From assembly GCF_905220415.1 (NCBI RefSeq), contig NC_059566.1:248001-312000 (forward strand): a stretch of 64,000 bases of DNA. The letters are read 5' to 3'. The position numbers and the translations under genes were made by a program. Below are positions 1 to 11,028 of the stretch, piece after piece (position 1 is the first letter of the stretch; the number at the start of each line of letters is the position of its first letter). This DNA is from Colias croceus. Taxonomy: Eukaryota > Arthropoda > Insecta > Lepidoptera > Pieridae. The notes below the pieces were generated by a model. The model was not told the DNA's origin. It saw nothing but the letters and a program-made list of their open reading frames with translations, and ran no database searches.

Positions 1-359
1 AGTTGTAAATATAGTTGTTTTATATCGTCACTATGACTAAATAACGTCCGATCGTTACTTAAACACCCCTCACAAATATTTGTATTTTCCATAATTGTAT
101 TCATTTTAATAATAAAGATTATAATTTAGTTAGAACCTGAAATAAACGATTAGCAAAATAACTGTTTCGGTCGGAAGGAAAGGGATGAATGACATATGAC
201 TGATGACATTTCATTTTGACAGCAGTTCGTTTAAGTGTCGCCATTATTGAAGGTATTGCAATAAAAAGTGAATAAATAATTAATTTCAATTATGTTTATC
301 CCTACAAAGAAAATATATTGTTCTACGTATAGGTACCTAAGTCATAAACTAGCAAATGA
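1..359. other. Left-edge intergenic AT-rich DNA
   Basis: No gene or recognisable repeat is seen. A somewhat less AT-rich patch at about 170-250 could be the start of a transcription unit, but nothing in the sequence fixes this. Confidence 0.4.
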
Positions 360-494
360 GATTTTAACAATATAAGCAATGATATTATAAGAAGACCGCG
401 TAGATATCTTAAACCGATAACTGTTAACAGCACAACATTCGATCTTCAAAAAGGTGCCCCTTTTGAAGACACGCCCGCACGATTAAACGCCAAA
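360..494 (+). CDS. Possible internal coding exon, unidentified
   Basis: A 45-codon stop-free stretch without Met follows a TGA at 357-359 and runs exactly in phase into a strong donor GTAAGT at 495-500. A good acceptor, CTGTTAACAG, ends at 430, so the exon may be only 431-494. The peptide reads like ordinary protein (for example TTFDLQKGAPFEDTPARLNAK without its last residue). No partner exon could be found to the right before the esterase, which has its own Met. It may belong to a gene entering from the left, or be chance. Confidence 0.28.
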
Positions 495-1120
495 GTAAGT
501 GAATTTAATGTACAGAAATGAGAAAAAATAGAATTATATTAATTAAAAATCTCTCTAAAAACATATTCCAAGTTTCGTGTCTACCTTCAGCATCCAATTT
601 TTCATATTTGTTTATTATATTATATACCGTAGTAGGTACTATAATATGTATATTCTGTGCATATACTTACCTATTTATTATAGCGTTAAAAATTGTATCT
701 TGACAACTGCATTACACATTTTAATAAAAACATAGTTATTAGTGCCATAAAACATTATTTATACATAGAAAAAGTCGTTAAATTAAAACGACTAGCAATA
801 GATATGGGATTTTCCTACTTTTAATAATAAAAGAAAGCGTAATGAACTTGATGTTTTTTTACTGCATTGTATAAAGATATCTCTTTAGTTTACTGTGTCC
901 ATTTTATTTAATAATTAATATGTAATAGGTATGTATTGCTCAACTTTTTAATCATTCTTTATCCAACGAAAATCTTTTTAAATTATTTGTAATTGACTCT
1001 GATCACTAGATGGTGTTGTTTCGAAAAAGCCTAACATATTTTTTTACCTTTCTAATTTATGTTTTATACTATGCTATTTAAATTTGCACTGTGTTCGTTT
1101 CGTAAATCATTTGGTTTCGG
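495..1120. other. AT-rich non-coding stretch
   Basis: No supported gene. A single CTCF-like word, CACTAGATGGTGTTG, lies at 1004-1018. The open frame at 518-703 is Ile/Phe/Tyr-rich translation of AT-rich DNA and is not annotated. Confidence 0.4.
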
Positions 1121-1503
1121 ACAAGTAGGTGATTAGCCCACTGTGACCTAGACTGCTGGCGGGGTTGCCACCTCAGAGTCAGCAGACTGACTCGGTTTGT
1201 TTCGGGTTGCCTCCCTTCGGTGAGCGGTTCTGTTTTCGGGCGCAGAACATCGCCCGGTGCCCTGCATCCATTAGCAACTACAGCACTAGGTAGTGGTCGC
1301 GCGGCAGCGCGGCTGTAGCAGTTCCCAGGGTGGTCGACGGGGACGCGGATGCCTCGGACTGGCTGAGATTCTGCTCAAACTCGTGTTCCACTACTAACAC
1401 AGCAGTTGGTTTCTTGGCATTTTAAAGGGTAAGCCTGTATCACCCATCCAGGTTCCCACCAAGACCATATCTCAGCTTCCCATCCCTTCTCCATTTAATT
1501 CAG
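1120..1503. repeat. GC-rich block fused to a LINE 3' fragment
   Basis: About 380 bp of clearly higher GC than the flanks, with no long open frame. It ends in a splice-acceptor-like ATTTAATTCAG directly before the LINE-derived coding tail at 1504. It is probably part of the same insertion, either retroelement UTR or an acquired 5' piece. Confidence 0.4.
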
Positions 1504-1885
1504 GTCTTTGTCAACCGCTGCCTCCGACAAATTCTAAGAATTTACTGGCCTGAAAAGATCTCCAATGACCAACTATTGGAACGCTGCCACGAGACACCGA
1601 TTTTCCTCCAAATCTTACGCCGTAAATGGACATGGATTGGCCACACTCTTAGAAGGGACACCTTACATATACCCAGGCAAGCCCTGGAGTGGACTCCGCA
1701 AGGAAAAAGAAAGCGTGGCCGTCCAAGACAATCCTGGCGTCGTTCCGTGGCAGCGGAGGCTAGGGCGATTGGTTTGACGTGGCCGGAGCTGAAGAGCGTA
1801 GCCCAAGACCGAACGCGATGGCGGCGCACTGTGGACGCCCTCTGCCCCACATAGGGGCCATAGGACCTTAAGTCAAGTCAAGTAA
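1504..1885 (+). pseudogene. 5'-truncated non-LTR retrotransposon, RT C-terminal tail
   Basis: An open frame from 1504 to the stop at 1852-1854 encodes the conserved tail that follows the reverse transcriptase in many animal endonuclease-RT LINEs. Visible motifs are LRQILRIYWPEKIS, WTWIGHTLRR, RQALEWTPQGKRKRGRPRQS and a closing WPELK...AQDRTRWR. No RT catalytic motifs and no endonuclease are present, so this is a dead 3' fragment. After the stop the element ends in short AAGTC repeats (about 1869-1888), a simple tail of the kind used by RTE-like elements. The exact clade is not certain. Confidence 0.75.
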
Positions 1886-2037
1886 GTCATTTAAATTTAA
1901 TTTCCTTTCATCACTTATTTTTTTATAATTTGATAATCATAAAGTAAGGTGAAAGTGTATGCTGTGTTTAAAAATACCCAACAAAAGTTGTTAAATAATG
2001 TAAATCTAAGGGATTTAACGATTATTTTTATTAATGA

Positions 2038-2230
2038 CTAGCTATGTCCCGCGGTTTCACCCGCATTGCTCCGCTGCTATTGATCTTAGGATGATGATAA
2101 ATAGCCTATAACTTTTCTCGATAAATGGGCTATCTAACACCGAATGAATTTTTCAAATCGGACCAGTAATTCTTGTGTGGCGTCAAACAAACAAACAGAC
2201 AAACTCTTCAGCTTTATAATATTAGTATAG
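2038..2230 (-). repeat. Family A Helitron-like element (defining entry)
   Basis: Family A, about 190 bp, reads on its own strand from TCTATACTAATATTATAAAG through GTTTGTTTGAACGCGCTAAT, a run matching GGTCCGATTTGAAAAATTC, and GTTAGATAGCCCATTTATCG, to GGGTAAAACCGCGGAGCACAGCTAG before a host T (last run split here at 20 bases: GGGTAAAACCGCGGAGCACA then GCTAG). Termini TC and CTAG, a GC-rich 3' hairpin and insertion between A and T fit a non-autonomous Helitron-like element. No coding capacity. Confidence 0.7.
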
Positions 2231-2469
2231 ATTCAACAATTAGTTTGAGGTGATAAAAATTGTTTTATAATTGACGCCTTCTATTTATTGGTGATTATTT
2301 TAAATTAATAAACTTATTAAATTCTACCATACAATTTAAATAATAGGTACTAATAATATATAGAATGCTCTTTTTATTACTTACTACCCTCAAGGTATAT
2401 AACATGAAAATACGATACAACATACAGGCAACCTAATGAAAACAGTAAATAGCGTAAGTTACGACTAAC

Positions 2470-2512
2470 TATAAATAAAACGAAATATTTTATTAAAAAA
2501 ACGTGTCTCATT
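2470..2512 (+). promoter_or_regulatory. Possible esterase core promoter
   Basis: A TATA-like TATAAATA at 2470-2477 is followed by TCTCATT at 2506-2512, an arthropod-initiator-like word, about 90 bp before the first ATG. Spacing of about 40 bp is a little long for a TATA-initiator pair, so this is only a candidate. Confidence 0.3.
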
Positions 2513-2599
2513 AAAATTTACGAACAATCGTGATCCATTTCATATCATTTACAAACCAAGTACCGACGTAAAATGCGAGTACAGATAAATTATTAAAAA

Positions 2600-2809
2600 A
2601 TGGTTTCTAGAAATCGTTTGACGTTTCTGCTACAGATTATATTAGTACCAGCGATAGTGTATATTTGTAAAAATGCATATGACGAATATTCTCGACCTAT
2701 GGTGTTGACGAAAAACGGCTGGGTCAGGGGACTGACGTCAGAGGATGGGGATCATGATATGTTTTTGGGGATACCATATGCGAAAGTGAGAGAGGATAAT
2801 CCGTTTGGA
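2600..2809 (+). CDS. Esterase exon 1
   Basis: Seventy codons from the first ATG, holding the hydrophobic N-terminus and the FLGIPYA strand. It ends in phase 0 at donor GGA|GTGAGT. The ATG is chosen because it precedes the only hydrophobic leader in frame. Confidence 0.85.
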
Positions 2810-5800
2810 GTGAGTTATTAACAAGCTTTTAATATTAGTTTGCGAGAGAATTAAAAATGAGTAGTTATTGTGTAGCTGTACATTCCTATTGGAATGTACT
2901 CTATGGTGTACAATATAATGTTGATATTGAATGCAGGGGGTTACGGACCATGCCATACTTTATGTTCCTTGAGTCAGTATCTCGATTGGATAGTCTCGGT
3001 ACTACCATATACGGATAACTACCTAATTTTAATAATTTATGGAGAGTTATTTGAATTTCGACTAGTATGTGCAGTACAAGTTTGAAACTTGTATGTAACT
3101 GTAATTTCATGAGTTGAAGCTGGTTTCTTCGACTATATTTATTATTTTGTAATGCTCACAATCATGTTCTGTTACTTCTCTGTCTTTAAGATACGTGACG
3201 TCATAAATTCTTTGTTTTTTTTAAATAGTTAGGTACTAGCTTTCTGATTGCAATAAGTTGCTTGTATTTACCGTCAAAACTTACAAATTTTGTGTATTTA
3301 CCATATTCACAATATAATATTGTACAAATTAACAAATTGAAACAATTTATTCTTAGTAATTTGAGCTGAGCGTTGAAATAACGGTTAGTCATTAAATGAG
3401 TTATATTTTGAATACAATGTTTAGTTTTGATGAACCCTTTCCGTTCCTCCACTTTTTTTATATGTATCGTGCCTAAAAGCTATAAGATGTTCAATCACAT
3501 TCGCAAGTCGTAAAATCTTGTAAATCGTTGTTCCATCATAATGTTTTGCATACACTCTAAGTGATATTTTTATTTTACTGTTTATTTTCCCGCAGGCTGC
3601 GGATCCTTACCCAAAATACGACGATGTCTTCGAAGCTGTTGACGACACCAAAAACTGTCCTCAACGAGATGAGATATCAGAAATAGTTGGAGGTTCTCTA
3701 GATTGCCTCAGAGTTAACATATACGTACCTAAACCGCGTCAAGAGAAAATGCCCGTTATGGCTTACATATTAGGGGGAAAATTTCTATTTGGCTTTTCGG
3801 GAACTTTCCGCGATGGACGTATGTATGGTCCAGAGTATTTAGTAAGATATGGTGTGATATACGTCGTTTTTAATCATAGAGCTGGCGCGTACGGGTACAT
3901 GTGTCTCGGCACTCCCGAGGTACCCGGTAATGCTGGCTTGAAGGATCAAGTTTTAGCTCTACGTTGGATAAAAGAGAATATCGAAGCGTTTGGAGGTGAT
4001 CCTGACAAAATAACCGCTTTCGGTCACAGCAGTGGCGCAATAAGCTTGGATTTCCATGTAAATTACTTACAAGAGGACTTATTCCATCAAGTTATTATAC
4101 AAAGTGGCAGTATTTTGGTGCCAACTAGCTTAGAACCAGTCGATAGGAGTGTACCCATAAGGATAGCTGATAAATTGGGCTTTAAAACAGATGACTTTCA
4201 AGAAGCAATTGAATTTCTCACCAAGCAAAGTACATCAGCGATTGTGGCAGCTGATTTCAAATTGGGGATACAACACAGACCGTGTGTTGAGGAAGAATTT
4301 GGCCCTGATAATTATATAACTAAATATCCGAAGGATATAATACCGAATGTAAAAAATAGAAAAATATTAATGGGCCACACTAGAGACGAAGCTGGTATGA
4401 TGCTATCACCTCTACCAGCCAAATATTTTGAGAGTCTTGCAGTATTTAAAGACAGTATAGCACCTATTTTTGATTTTGATACGAGTGAAGAATTAGAAGA
4501 AGTTTGTGAATATGTTAAACAATATTACATTGGTGATGACGTTATGAGCGGGAAGTTTAAGGAACACGCAATAAATGCCAGCTCGGATATTGTGTTTAGC
4601 TATCCTATGCATCGGCAGATGGCAAGGTACATGGAGTATGGAGCGGAGAAGGTATTTCAATTGCTTTTTTAGCTGGTATTCAAAAATCACTGTGGTAGGT
4701 TAATAATAATGAATAACAAAACATAGGAAGAAAAGTTGAATTCTATTCTTAAACCTAAAACAAATTAGGACTTCGTGGTAGTTTAGGAATAATTTAACTT
4801 TAAAAAAAGCATGAAACTTCTTTGGCAAGATTCATAGAATTGGTCGAATCGTCGTCTTACTCCATGACGTGATGCTATTACCATAACTGGACCTTGAAAT
4901 TTTGACTCTCAACGCGCCCAAAGAAGTTTCACTTCAAAAATCACAATAAATAATAAAATAATAATAAAATAATAACAATACTTAAGGAGGTTGGATTTAC
5001 CGGTAAAGCCCATGACAGTGGGGATACAGCGGGCAGTCCTGCTGGACAACGCTCGGATAGTCCGCAGGTTTCTCACTCAATCGCCCTAGGCTCCGGCCGT
5101 CTGGCCACTCAGCCGGAGTTGTTTAAAACACCGCCGCGAGGCGAGATACTTGCCCCCCCAAATAATAAACAATAGCTTTACTAGATTTAACATTTATCCA
5201 TTAAAATTAAAACTAATTGCGACTTTGTCTCATTCTTGTTAATATAAGTAGACATAGATTGAATCAAAGGCTTTCGCCAGATCTTCTTCTACGTATTCTC
5301 CTACGTTGGGGCTCGGAATCTCTATAAATCCTTCATGAAAGCGAGTGTAGGAGGAGCCATGCATGCAGACGAGATCGGATATCTGTACGAGCCATACTTC
5401 TTCAAGAAGCACAAAGCTCCGGAAGATATGCTGATGGTTGATAGAATGACTATGCTCTGGACGAATTTTGCCAAATACGGGTATGTATTTAAACTAGGAT
5501 TGCATGGTTGTATTTTGATTTTAATTCTTAGGACCAATATTAAAGGCAAAAAGGTGTAGGTAGGATAATAGCGCTCCGCGTGTGCCATGTTTAACTATGA
5601 CTACATATTTAAAAACATTTAACTTCAGTTGTCTCTTAGTCACTCATGATAATTTAATCATGCTATCTCACTTTGACGTCTAATCGTGATCCTGAATTGA
5701 AAGCAATCGAGCAATGAAACACATTCGACAAAAATACGTTGTGATACGGGCACAATACATGACGTATCAATTTACAAACATTCGTCCAAAGAACGAATGT

Positions 5801-6250
5801 CTGTGCTAATTATTCTGGTAAATATACAGTTGAAAATTGCTAATATAGGGAAATTCAAATATACAGTTGGAAATGTCGTCCTGTTTTCGTGCGAATATGA
5901 GTAACCGGCGTTAGCTGCATTCATGAAAGTAGATGAAACTATCAAAACAATATAAATATAACTGATGAATACAGTCGTGTTTAATTACGTATTGATTAAA
6001 AAAGCGACTATTACCTATATCCTAAAATATATAACGATCTATAAATTGTCATTCTTTTTTCAGAGACCCAACGTTCACAACATCTGAAATATTACCAACA
6101 AAATGGCTGCCCATATCCAACGACAACAGGGCATACTTCCTCATAGACAAACACATGCGCATGGACACAGAGATGCTAGAACGAATGGAGTTTTGGCGGG
6201 AACTGTATGACACATATTGGGAAAATATTAAAGAGTATCTTCTAACATGA
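2600..6250 (+). CDS. Carboxylesterase-family protein, four exons, about 550 aa
   Basis: Exons 2600-2809, 3596-4651, 5281-5480 and 6064-6250 join in phase to 550 codons plus stop, the usual length for insect carboxyl/choline esterases. Residues about 7-23 are a hydrophobic signal peptide or membrane anchor after a basic start (MVSRNR). Family marks in order: NGWVRG, FLGIPYA, the disulphide-type C...DCLRVN pair, an oxyanion-loop GG (LGGKF), the nucleophile elbow GHSSG, the acid in HTRDEAG, and the catalytic His in MHADE, then LWTNFAKYGDP. All three triad residues are present, so an active hydrolase is likely. The usual GESAG is GHSSG, and HGGG is altered to LGGK. No HDEL-type ending. The substrate cannot be told; juvenile hormone, odorant or xenobiotic esters are family possibilities. 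A polyadenylation signal AATAAA occurs at about 6317, inside repeat C1. Confidence 0.9.
2810..3595 (+). other. Esterase intron 1
   Basis: 786 bp, GTGAGT to CCCGCAG. AT-rich, with no recognised repeat or gene. Confidence 0.7.
3596..4651 (+). CDS. Esterase exon 2 (catalytic Ser and Glu)
   Basis: 352 codons. The acceptor CCCGCAG restores the frame upstream of the first Met in this exon, adding about 50 residues with the conserved Cys pair. It holds GHSSG and HTRDEAG. Donor GAGAAG|GTATTT, phase 0. Confidence 0.9.
4805..4938. repeat. Family E short TIR element (defining entry)
   Basis: Family E is about 130-150 bp with terminal inverted repeats GTGAAACTTCTTT...AAAGAAGTTTCAC. The interior is conserved (TCGTC..TTACTCCATGACGTGA, GACCTTGAAATTTT, CTCAACGCGCC). 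Copies are often flanked by short GTGTGC/GCACAC words. It is a MITE-like element; the transposase class is not evident. Confidence 0.65.
4983..5158. repeat. GC-rich insertion in esterase intron 2
   Basis: About 175 bp of GC-rich sequence following an AATAAT-rich stretch and ending in a C run. It is unlike its surroundings, and I do not recognise it. It may be a retroelement fragment. Confidence 0.4.
5281..5480 (+). CDS. Esterase exon 3 (catalytic His)
   Basis: Encodes the YVFSYVG strand, the His of GGAMHADE, and the LWTNFAKYG signature. It ends with two bases of a Gly codon at GG|GTATGT. Confidence 0.9.
5481..6063 (+). other. Esterase intron 3
   Basis: 583 bp, GTATGT to TTTTTTCAG. Nothing recognisable inside. 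Confidence 0.65.
6064..6250 (+). CDS. Esterase exon 4 and stop
   Basis: Completes the Gly codon, then DPT, and runs 62 codons to TGA. The tail contains FWRELYDTYWENIKEYLLT, typical of the C-terminus of these esterases. Confidence 0.88.
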
Positions 6251-6305
6251 TGAACTCTCAAGCAGTATTTTATTTTTAATTTAGATTAGAAGAAATATTA
6301 TGTAA

Positions 6306-6637
6306 TCTATTCATATAATAAATCTGTAGAAGGGTCAATTCTGTACATTGAAAATATTGAAAAAATAAATACCAGGGGGTGTTATTGGATCGACACCAAG
6401 CCCAAATATATGATTAAATAAATTTTTGTCTGTCTGTCTGTATTTCTGTCTGTCTGTCTGTATGTGAAGGCATCACGTAAAAACTAACGGTTCGATTTCG
6501 ATGAAAGTTGGTATAATTATACCTTATTATCCTGGGCATAAAATAGGATACTTTTTATCCCGGAAAAATACGAAGAAAAAAAATCTTAATTTTTCTTAAT
6601 TTTTCCGCGCGGACGGAGTCGCGGGCGGAAGCTAGTT
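6306..6637 (+). repeat. Family C Helitron-like element (defining entry)
   Basis: Family C is about 330 bp. It starts TCTATACATATAATAAATCT and continues with GTAGAAGGGTCAATTCTG, a (CTGT)n microsatellite, GGCATCACGTGAAAACTAAC and TATACCTTATTATCCTGGGC, ending in GCGGACGGAGTCGCGGGCGG and AAGCTAG before T. It directly abuts the esterase gene and supplies its likely polyadenylation signal. Confidence 0.7.
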
Positions 6638-7100
6638 CAAAATAAGAAACTGATAATACAGATAGATACCTAGCTTCAGCTTTAGCTTTATACCAACTTT
6701 TTATAGCAACCTAAGACTAAAAGATTTAAATAACTTTGTGTTGGAAATTGTTGAAAATGTTTTGTAGATATTTCTTTTGATAATTTAAGTAATGATTTAA
6801 AGTTATTTGCGTTTATCGATTCACAGCATGTAAAGCTAAGACACAGAATACATAATAGTAGCTAAACGCTACAGAACGGACACTCTCCGCCTCCCGCCAA
6901 AATTAAACACTTACCTCACCCCGCACGAGACATGTTATGGTACCGTAGACAGATTAGTTTCTCTGTCTACGTATGGTACCCATTTCCCCGCAAGGACGAT
7001 ACCAACGACGTCTTTAGACGAAACGCAACGAAGATTGACAACATTAATCAAATTGACTTAAAGCAATTTTATTATTTTGGATTTGTGATTATCGTTTTTC
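6638..7100. other. Intergenic, with a short hairpin
   Basis: No gene. At about 6937-6980 GGTACC-TAGACAGA and TCTGTCTA-GGTACC form a stem-loop. An E2F-like CTCCCGCCAAAA lies at about 6891. Confidence 0.4.
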
Positions 7101-7107
7101 GTAGAAA

Positions 7108-7323
7108 ATGGTTAGATATTGTGCTGTTTACGGATGTATTTCATCAGAAAAACGCGAATTTTTTTTTACGCTAGTCACAAATGTGCCAACCATAAAGAGT
7201 TTACACACACATTTGCAGTCTCTACAGTGTGACTGTCAAAACTATAATTTTGTATGGAGTGTCCGGGGTGTGGCTAAGATGAAAAGCTTTAAAAAAATGA
7301 AATGTGAATTGTTATATTTTTAA
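7108..7323 (+). pseudogene. THAP-like N-terminal remnant
   Basis: The frame opens with MVRYCAVYGCISSEKR and then FFF. This matches the start of THAP domains (Met, then C-x4-C, then a basic loop and aromatic residues). The downstream Cys/His pair and the AVPTIF box are not visible, and the frame then degrades into unremarkable sequence. It may be a decayed fragment of a THAP-bearing host gene or of a P-element-like transposon. No splice donor was convincing. Confidence 0.35.
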
Positions 7324-8035
7324 TAAATATACATTCAATTGTTTTTATGTTCATACAATTTGATTATTTACGAGCTGTGTTTACGAGGGTGCAAAAGAAT
7401 GACAGTTGTGATTTCAACATACTTAAATGGCTTTGATAAAAATTTGGCAGGTTTAATTATGAAGAATAGGAAGAACATAAGAAAGAAAAACTTAACTATT
7501 AGTAACTTAAATAGTGTGATTTTTTATAATATATGTATTTCACTATTTTTACAGCCAAGGATATTTTAGGGTGAAATAAAATCCCAAAATATATCATATT
7601 TTTTATTAAATTACTTACAATAAAATACAGATAACTAATTGTATAACGTGTCTGTAAAGCTGTCTATTTGAAACGCTGACATTTGACGATAAAAATATAT
7701 TATCTGTGACATTTTTTGTACTATCTCTATTTAAAATTTTGGCGCGTTATGTCAAATAGACAGCAACATTTCGTTCAATTTAGATTAATTCGTCCAAAAA
7801 TACTGTAGCTACTTAAAAAATAGGATTAAATAATAAATAATGGTTAATTAACGCTAATAATTTCTAAACGTTTGCAATAATGAAATCTTGATAAAGATCT
7901 CATCTTGAATACGTTTAAAATCGATAATGATGGCGCTGATTACAACATTAAATAAGTTCTTATTCTAAATTTAAATAAGTGAAGATATAAACAGTGATAT
8001 AGATGGCGCCAGTGAGCTATTTGAAAAATATCATA
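7324..8035. other. Intergenic AT-rich DNA
   Basis: No gene. Short inverted words TGTCTATTTGA and TCAAATAGACA at about 7662 and 7754, and two same-strand CTCF-like GATGGCGC words at about 7930 and 8001. Confidence 0.4.
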
Positions 8036-8041
8036 TTTATT
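8036..8041 (-). terminator. Polyadenylation signal of the YGPP gene
   Basis: AATAAA on the minus strand, about 150 bp after the stop codon at 8192-8194. Confidence 0.5.
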
Positions 8042-8191
8042 ATTAGACGGATAGAGGTAGATTAAAGCGTGAAATTTGTCTTTGGGTAGTTTTCGAGCAA
8101 TTATTTTTCAATAAAACTATAAAAACATAAGTTGTTTGCACCCAAAGCTCACTGGTTATTAAAGGACTAGAAAGTATTTGATTTCTTTTTC

Positions 8192-11028
8192 TCATGACTT
8201 GGTTTTGTCGCCGAATTCTTTACTTTCATACTTGTCAGATTCCTCACTTATGCTTGTCGCTACAGATATTTCTGTGACTGTCTCCTGCGATTTTTCGTCG
8301 CCAAAATAAATGGCTACATCATTATCAACGTCATCTAATTTTTGTACTTTCTCCACACCAGGTGGAGGGACTATAATTTCATGTCGGATAGAGTTGTCAC
8401 CTCGTAAATCACATTCTTTCGTATGCTTATGTTTTTGGTCTGAAACTTGTTCGTCTTTATTCGAGCTTTGTACTTCTAGATCATTGCTTTTCGTTCTGTC
8501 GATTGGTTCGTATCCTGCTGGGAGGTCTAGCCCGTCTAGACTTGAAAAGTTAGGTTGGTAGTTCGTGTTCTGGGTTATGATTTGATAGTTCTGTGAGTTT
8601 TCTTTTTGTCCAAGATGTGGCTGTTCGATCGCTTGTAAAATGCTCTGTAAAAGACCTTCTGATAGAAGCTGTTCGTGCGGTATTGTTGGTGATGATTTGC
8701 CCTTTCCATCGTCAGACGATTGGATCTGTACTGAATAAGTAGCTTGATTGTTTTGTCCATTTTCAATCTGGTTTCCTTGATTTATGTTCTGGCTTGTAGA
8801 AACAATTTTCTGCTGTAACAACTTCGTTTCTTCACTCAAATTCCTTATCTGTTCTGATGTTTGGTATATCTGGTCAGCTAGCTGTATAGAATTCTGTTTG
8901 TAAGCGTTTTTCGATTCGTCTTTAAGCGATTTTCCTTTTTGTACACTGGATCTGACTGTTTTCTCGCTTTCTATTTGATTGCTCGGTAAGATCGTTTGTA
9001 CTAAAGTGTGAGAGGCTGATGATAAGTCTTTTGAGTTGTATGATACCGATTCGCTGCCTGGGACGGGTGTATTGAAACTATTTTGGGACGATATTAATTG
9101 TTGGTTGTTATGGAAAGCAGTACCTAAAGAACTTAAGCTGGCGACGTAACTAGCTGCTAAATCAGATGGTATTTTCTCGCCTGACCTCGCTGCTTTTAGA
9201 ATAGCTTCATGATACGGACAATGCTTGAGAATCGCTGCAGCTTCTAAATTGCTTAGATTAGCTAAAATAGTTCCATCGAGACTAGCTGTTACTGCGGTAT
9301 TACTGGATCCAGAGGCTGTATGATCCGCGACAGTTAAGAGAGGTACTGAGTACGAATCTATCGGTGACCCGTATAAGTTGCTAGGTTGTTGTTGTTGGAA
9401 GTTTATCGGATTCCCAGAATGTGGCAAGCTGTATAAATTCGACGGCTCGATGGATAACGCCAGGTTAGCAACACCGTGGTTTCCTGTCTGTTGGTTTATG
9501 TCTTTTACTTCTCGTACAGGTGGAGGTAAGTACGCAGGGCCAGTTTTCACGTGATCTACACCGTGATGGTCTTTGTGTTGAGATATCTGTCCGATTTGCT
9601 GGATAAGGCCTTCCGGTACGGATTCGCGGAATTTGATGGGATGCCTAGGACCGTTGTTAACTGAATGCAATGAGTGTCCGCCGCCGGATACAGATCCGTA
9701 TGGAATTGGTAGATTGGCTGGGAGTTGGCGTGGTGGTCCGTATTGGTTGCTAGGGACGCCGTAAACACTAGACGGTGGAAGGAGACCTTTAGCACCTTGC
9801 TGTCTTATCGATACAGGGAAACTTATAGGTTCTGGAGGTGGTCCGTATGCGTTGATTGGTTTCTCGTTCTGAATAGCTGATTGTATGAATGATAGATCAG
9901 CGTGTGGATTACTATTTTCTGTATAATGCGCTTCGAACACTGTTTTCGATTGGTCAATGTGGTTCGAGTCTCCACCAACGATAGCGTTTAAGTCGATGTT
10001 CGCTAAAGCATCTTGATGTACAGTGGAGTAGCCTGATGATATTTGCGCTCCGAATTGCGATTGTTGGTTGAAGTTATCGTGGGAATGAGCGTCAATATTT
10101 AATAACTCTGGGCTTGGAGGCGGAGGCGGTGGTGGTCCGTACTGATCTAAACTCTCTATATGACCACCTTGCACGTTATGAATGGTATGAATGTCTACAT
10201 TTTCTATCAACGGTTTAGATACACCGGGAATTGGTTTCCAGCCATCGTAAAGAACGTGGGGAGGTGTTGGTGGGGCTGGAATGCCAGGGTGCGGGGGTCT
10301 CGGGTTAGGATCTGGTTGAGGAGGTCCATAGTGACCGATACTACCGAAATCTTGCACTACAATTTGATCGTTTGGTCCAATAGGTCCTAGAGGTAAGCCA
10401 GGTGGTCCATACGAATCAGAAGGAATAGGGAAATTAGGTTTTAAGTTAACTGGCAGGTTAGGGAACGGTGTGCCGTAGATAGGTGCGGGTAAATTAGAAT
10501 TGAAATCTAAGTTTGAACCAAAGTTTGTGCCGATTGATGTTTCTACAGTACTGAAAGTAGATCCTACGTTAGCGCCAATTCCTATTGTGCCGTAATTCGA
10601 AGGTAAATCGGGTACTTGTATATTCTGGAAGTTCAATGGTGCTCCGTAGTTTAATTTAGGCGGTCCATACACTTGTTTAGGCGGGCCGTAGACGGGTTTC
10701 GGAACTCCGTACACAGGTTTGGGATGATTAAACTTAGGTGGTTTGAAAGGTGCTCCGTAGTTCGGTTTTGGAAGCACTTGCTTTGGGGGTCCGTAATTTT
10801 TCTTAGGCGGTCCGTAGACGGGTTTTGGTGGGCCGTACGTATTCTTTGGTGGGTGGAATTTTGGTGGGCCGTATATGGGTTTTGGTTTGCCAAGTGGGGG
10901 AGGAGGTCCTTCATAGTTCTGGCTCGGGAATACCACAGGAGCTGGGGGTCCATACGCGCCTGGTGGCGTGTCGATGAATAAGGTTTCTGGCACTCCATAA
11001 ACTGGGGCTGGTAGAGAGGAATCTGGAA
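8192..11028 (-). CDS. YGPP protein main exon
   Basis: 945 codons including the TGA stop. The acceptor TTTTACAG ends at 11029, and the first two bases complete a Val codon with the previous exon. The frame then reads PDSSLPAPVYGVPET, so the GTG at 10991-10993 is an internal Val, not a start. Dense YGPP repeats lie at about 10,640-10,960. Isolated repeats (QYGPPPPPPP, AYGPPPEP, NQYGPPRQ) continue to about 9,730. Confidence 0.92.

Larger units (their letters stand above)
4652..5280 (+). other. Esterase intron 2
   Basis: 629 bp. It holds repeat E1 (about 4805-4938) and a GC-rich insertion (about 4983-5158). The acceptor is TTTCGCCAG. Confidence 0.7.

Noticed and set aside
10651..10998. Frames on both strands over the YGPP repeats
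   Set aside because: Shadows of the repetitive YGPP coding sequence; only one frame continues across the exon.
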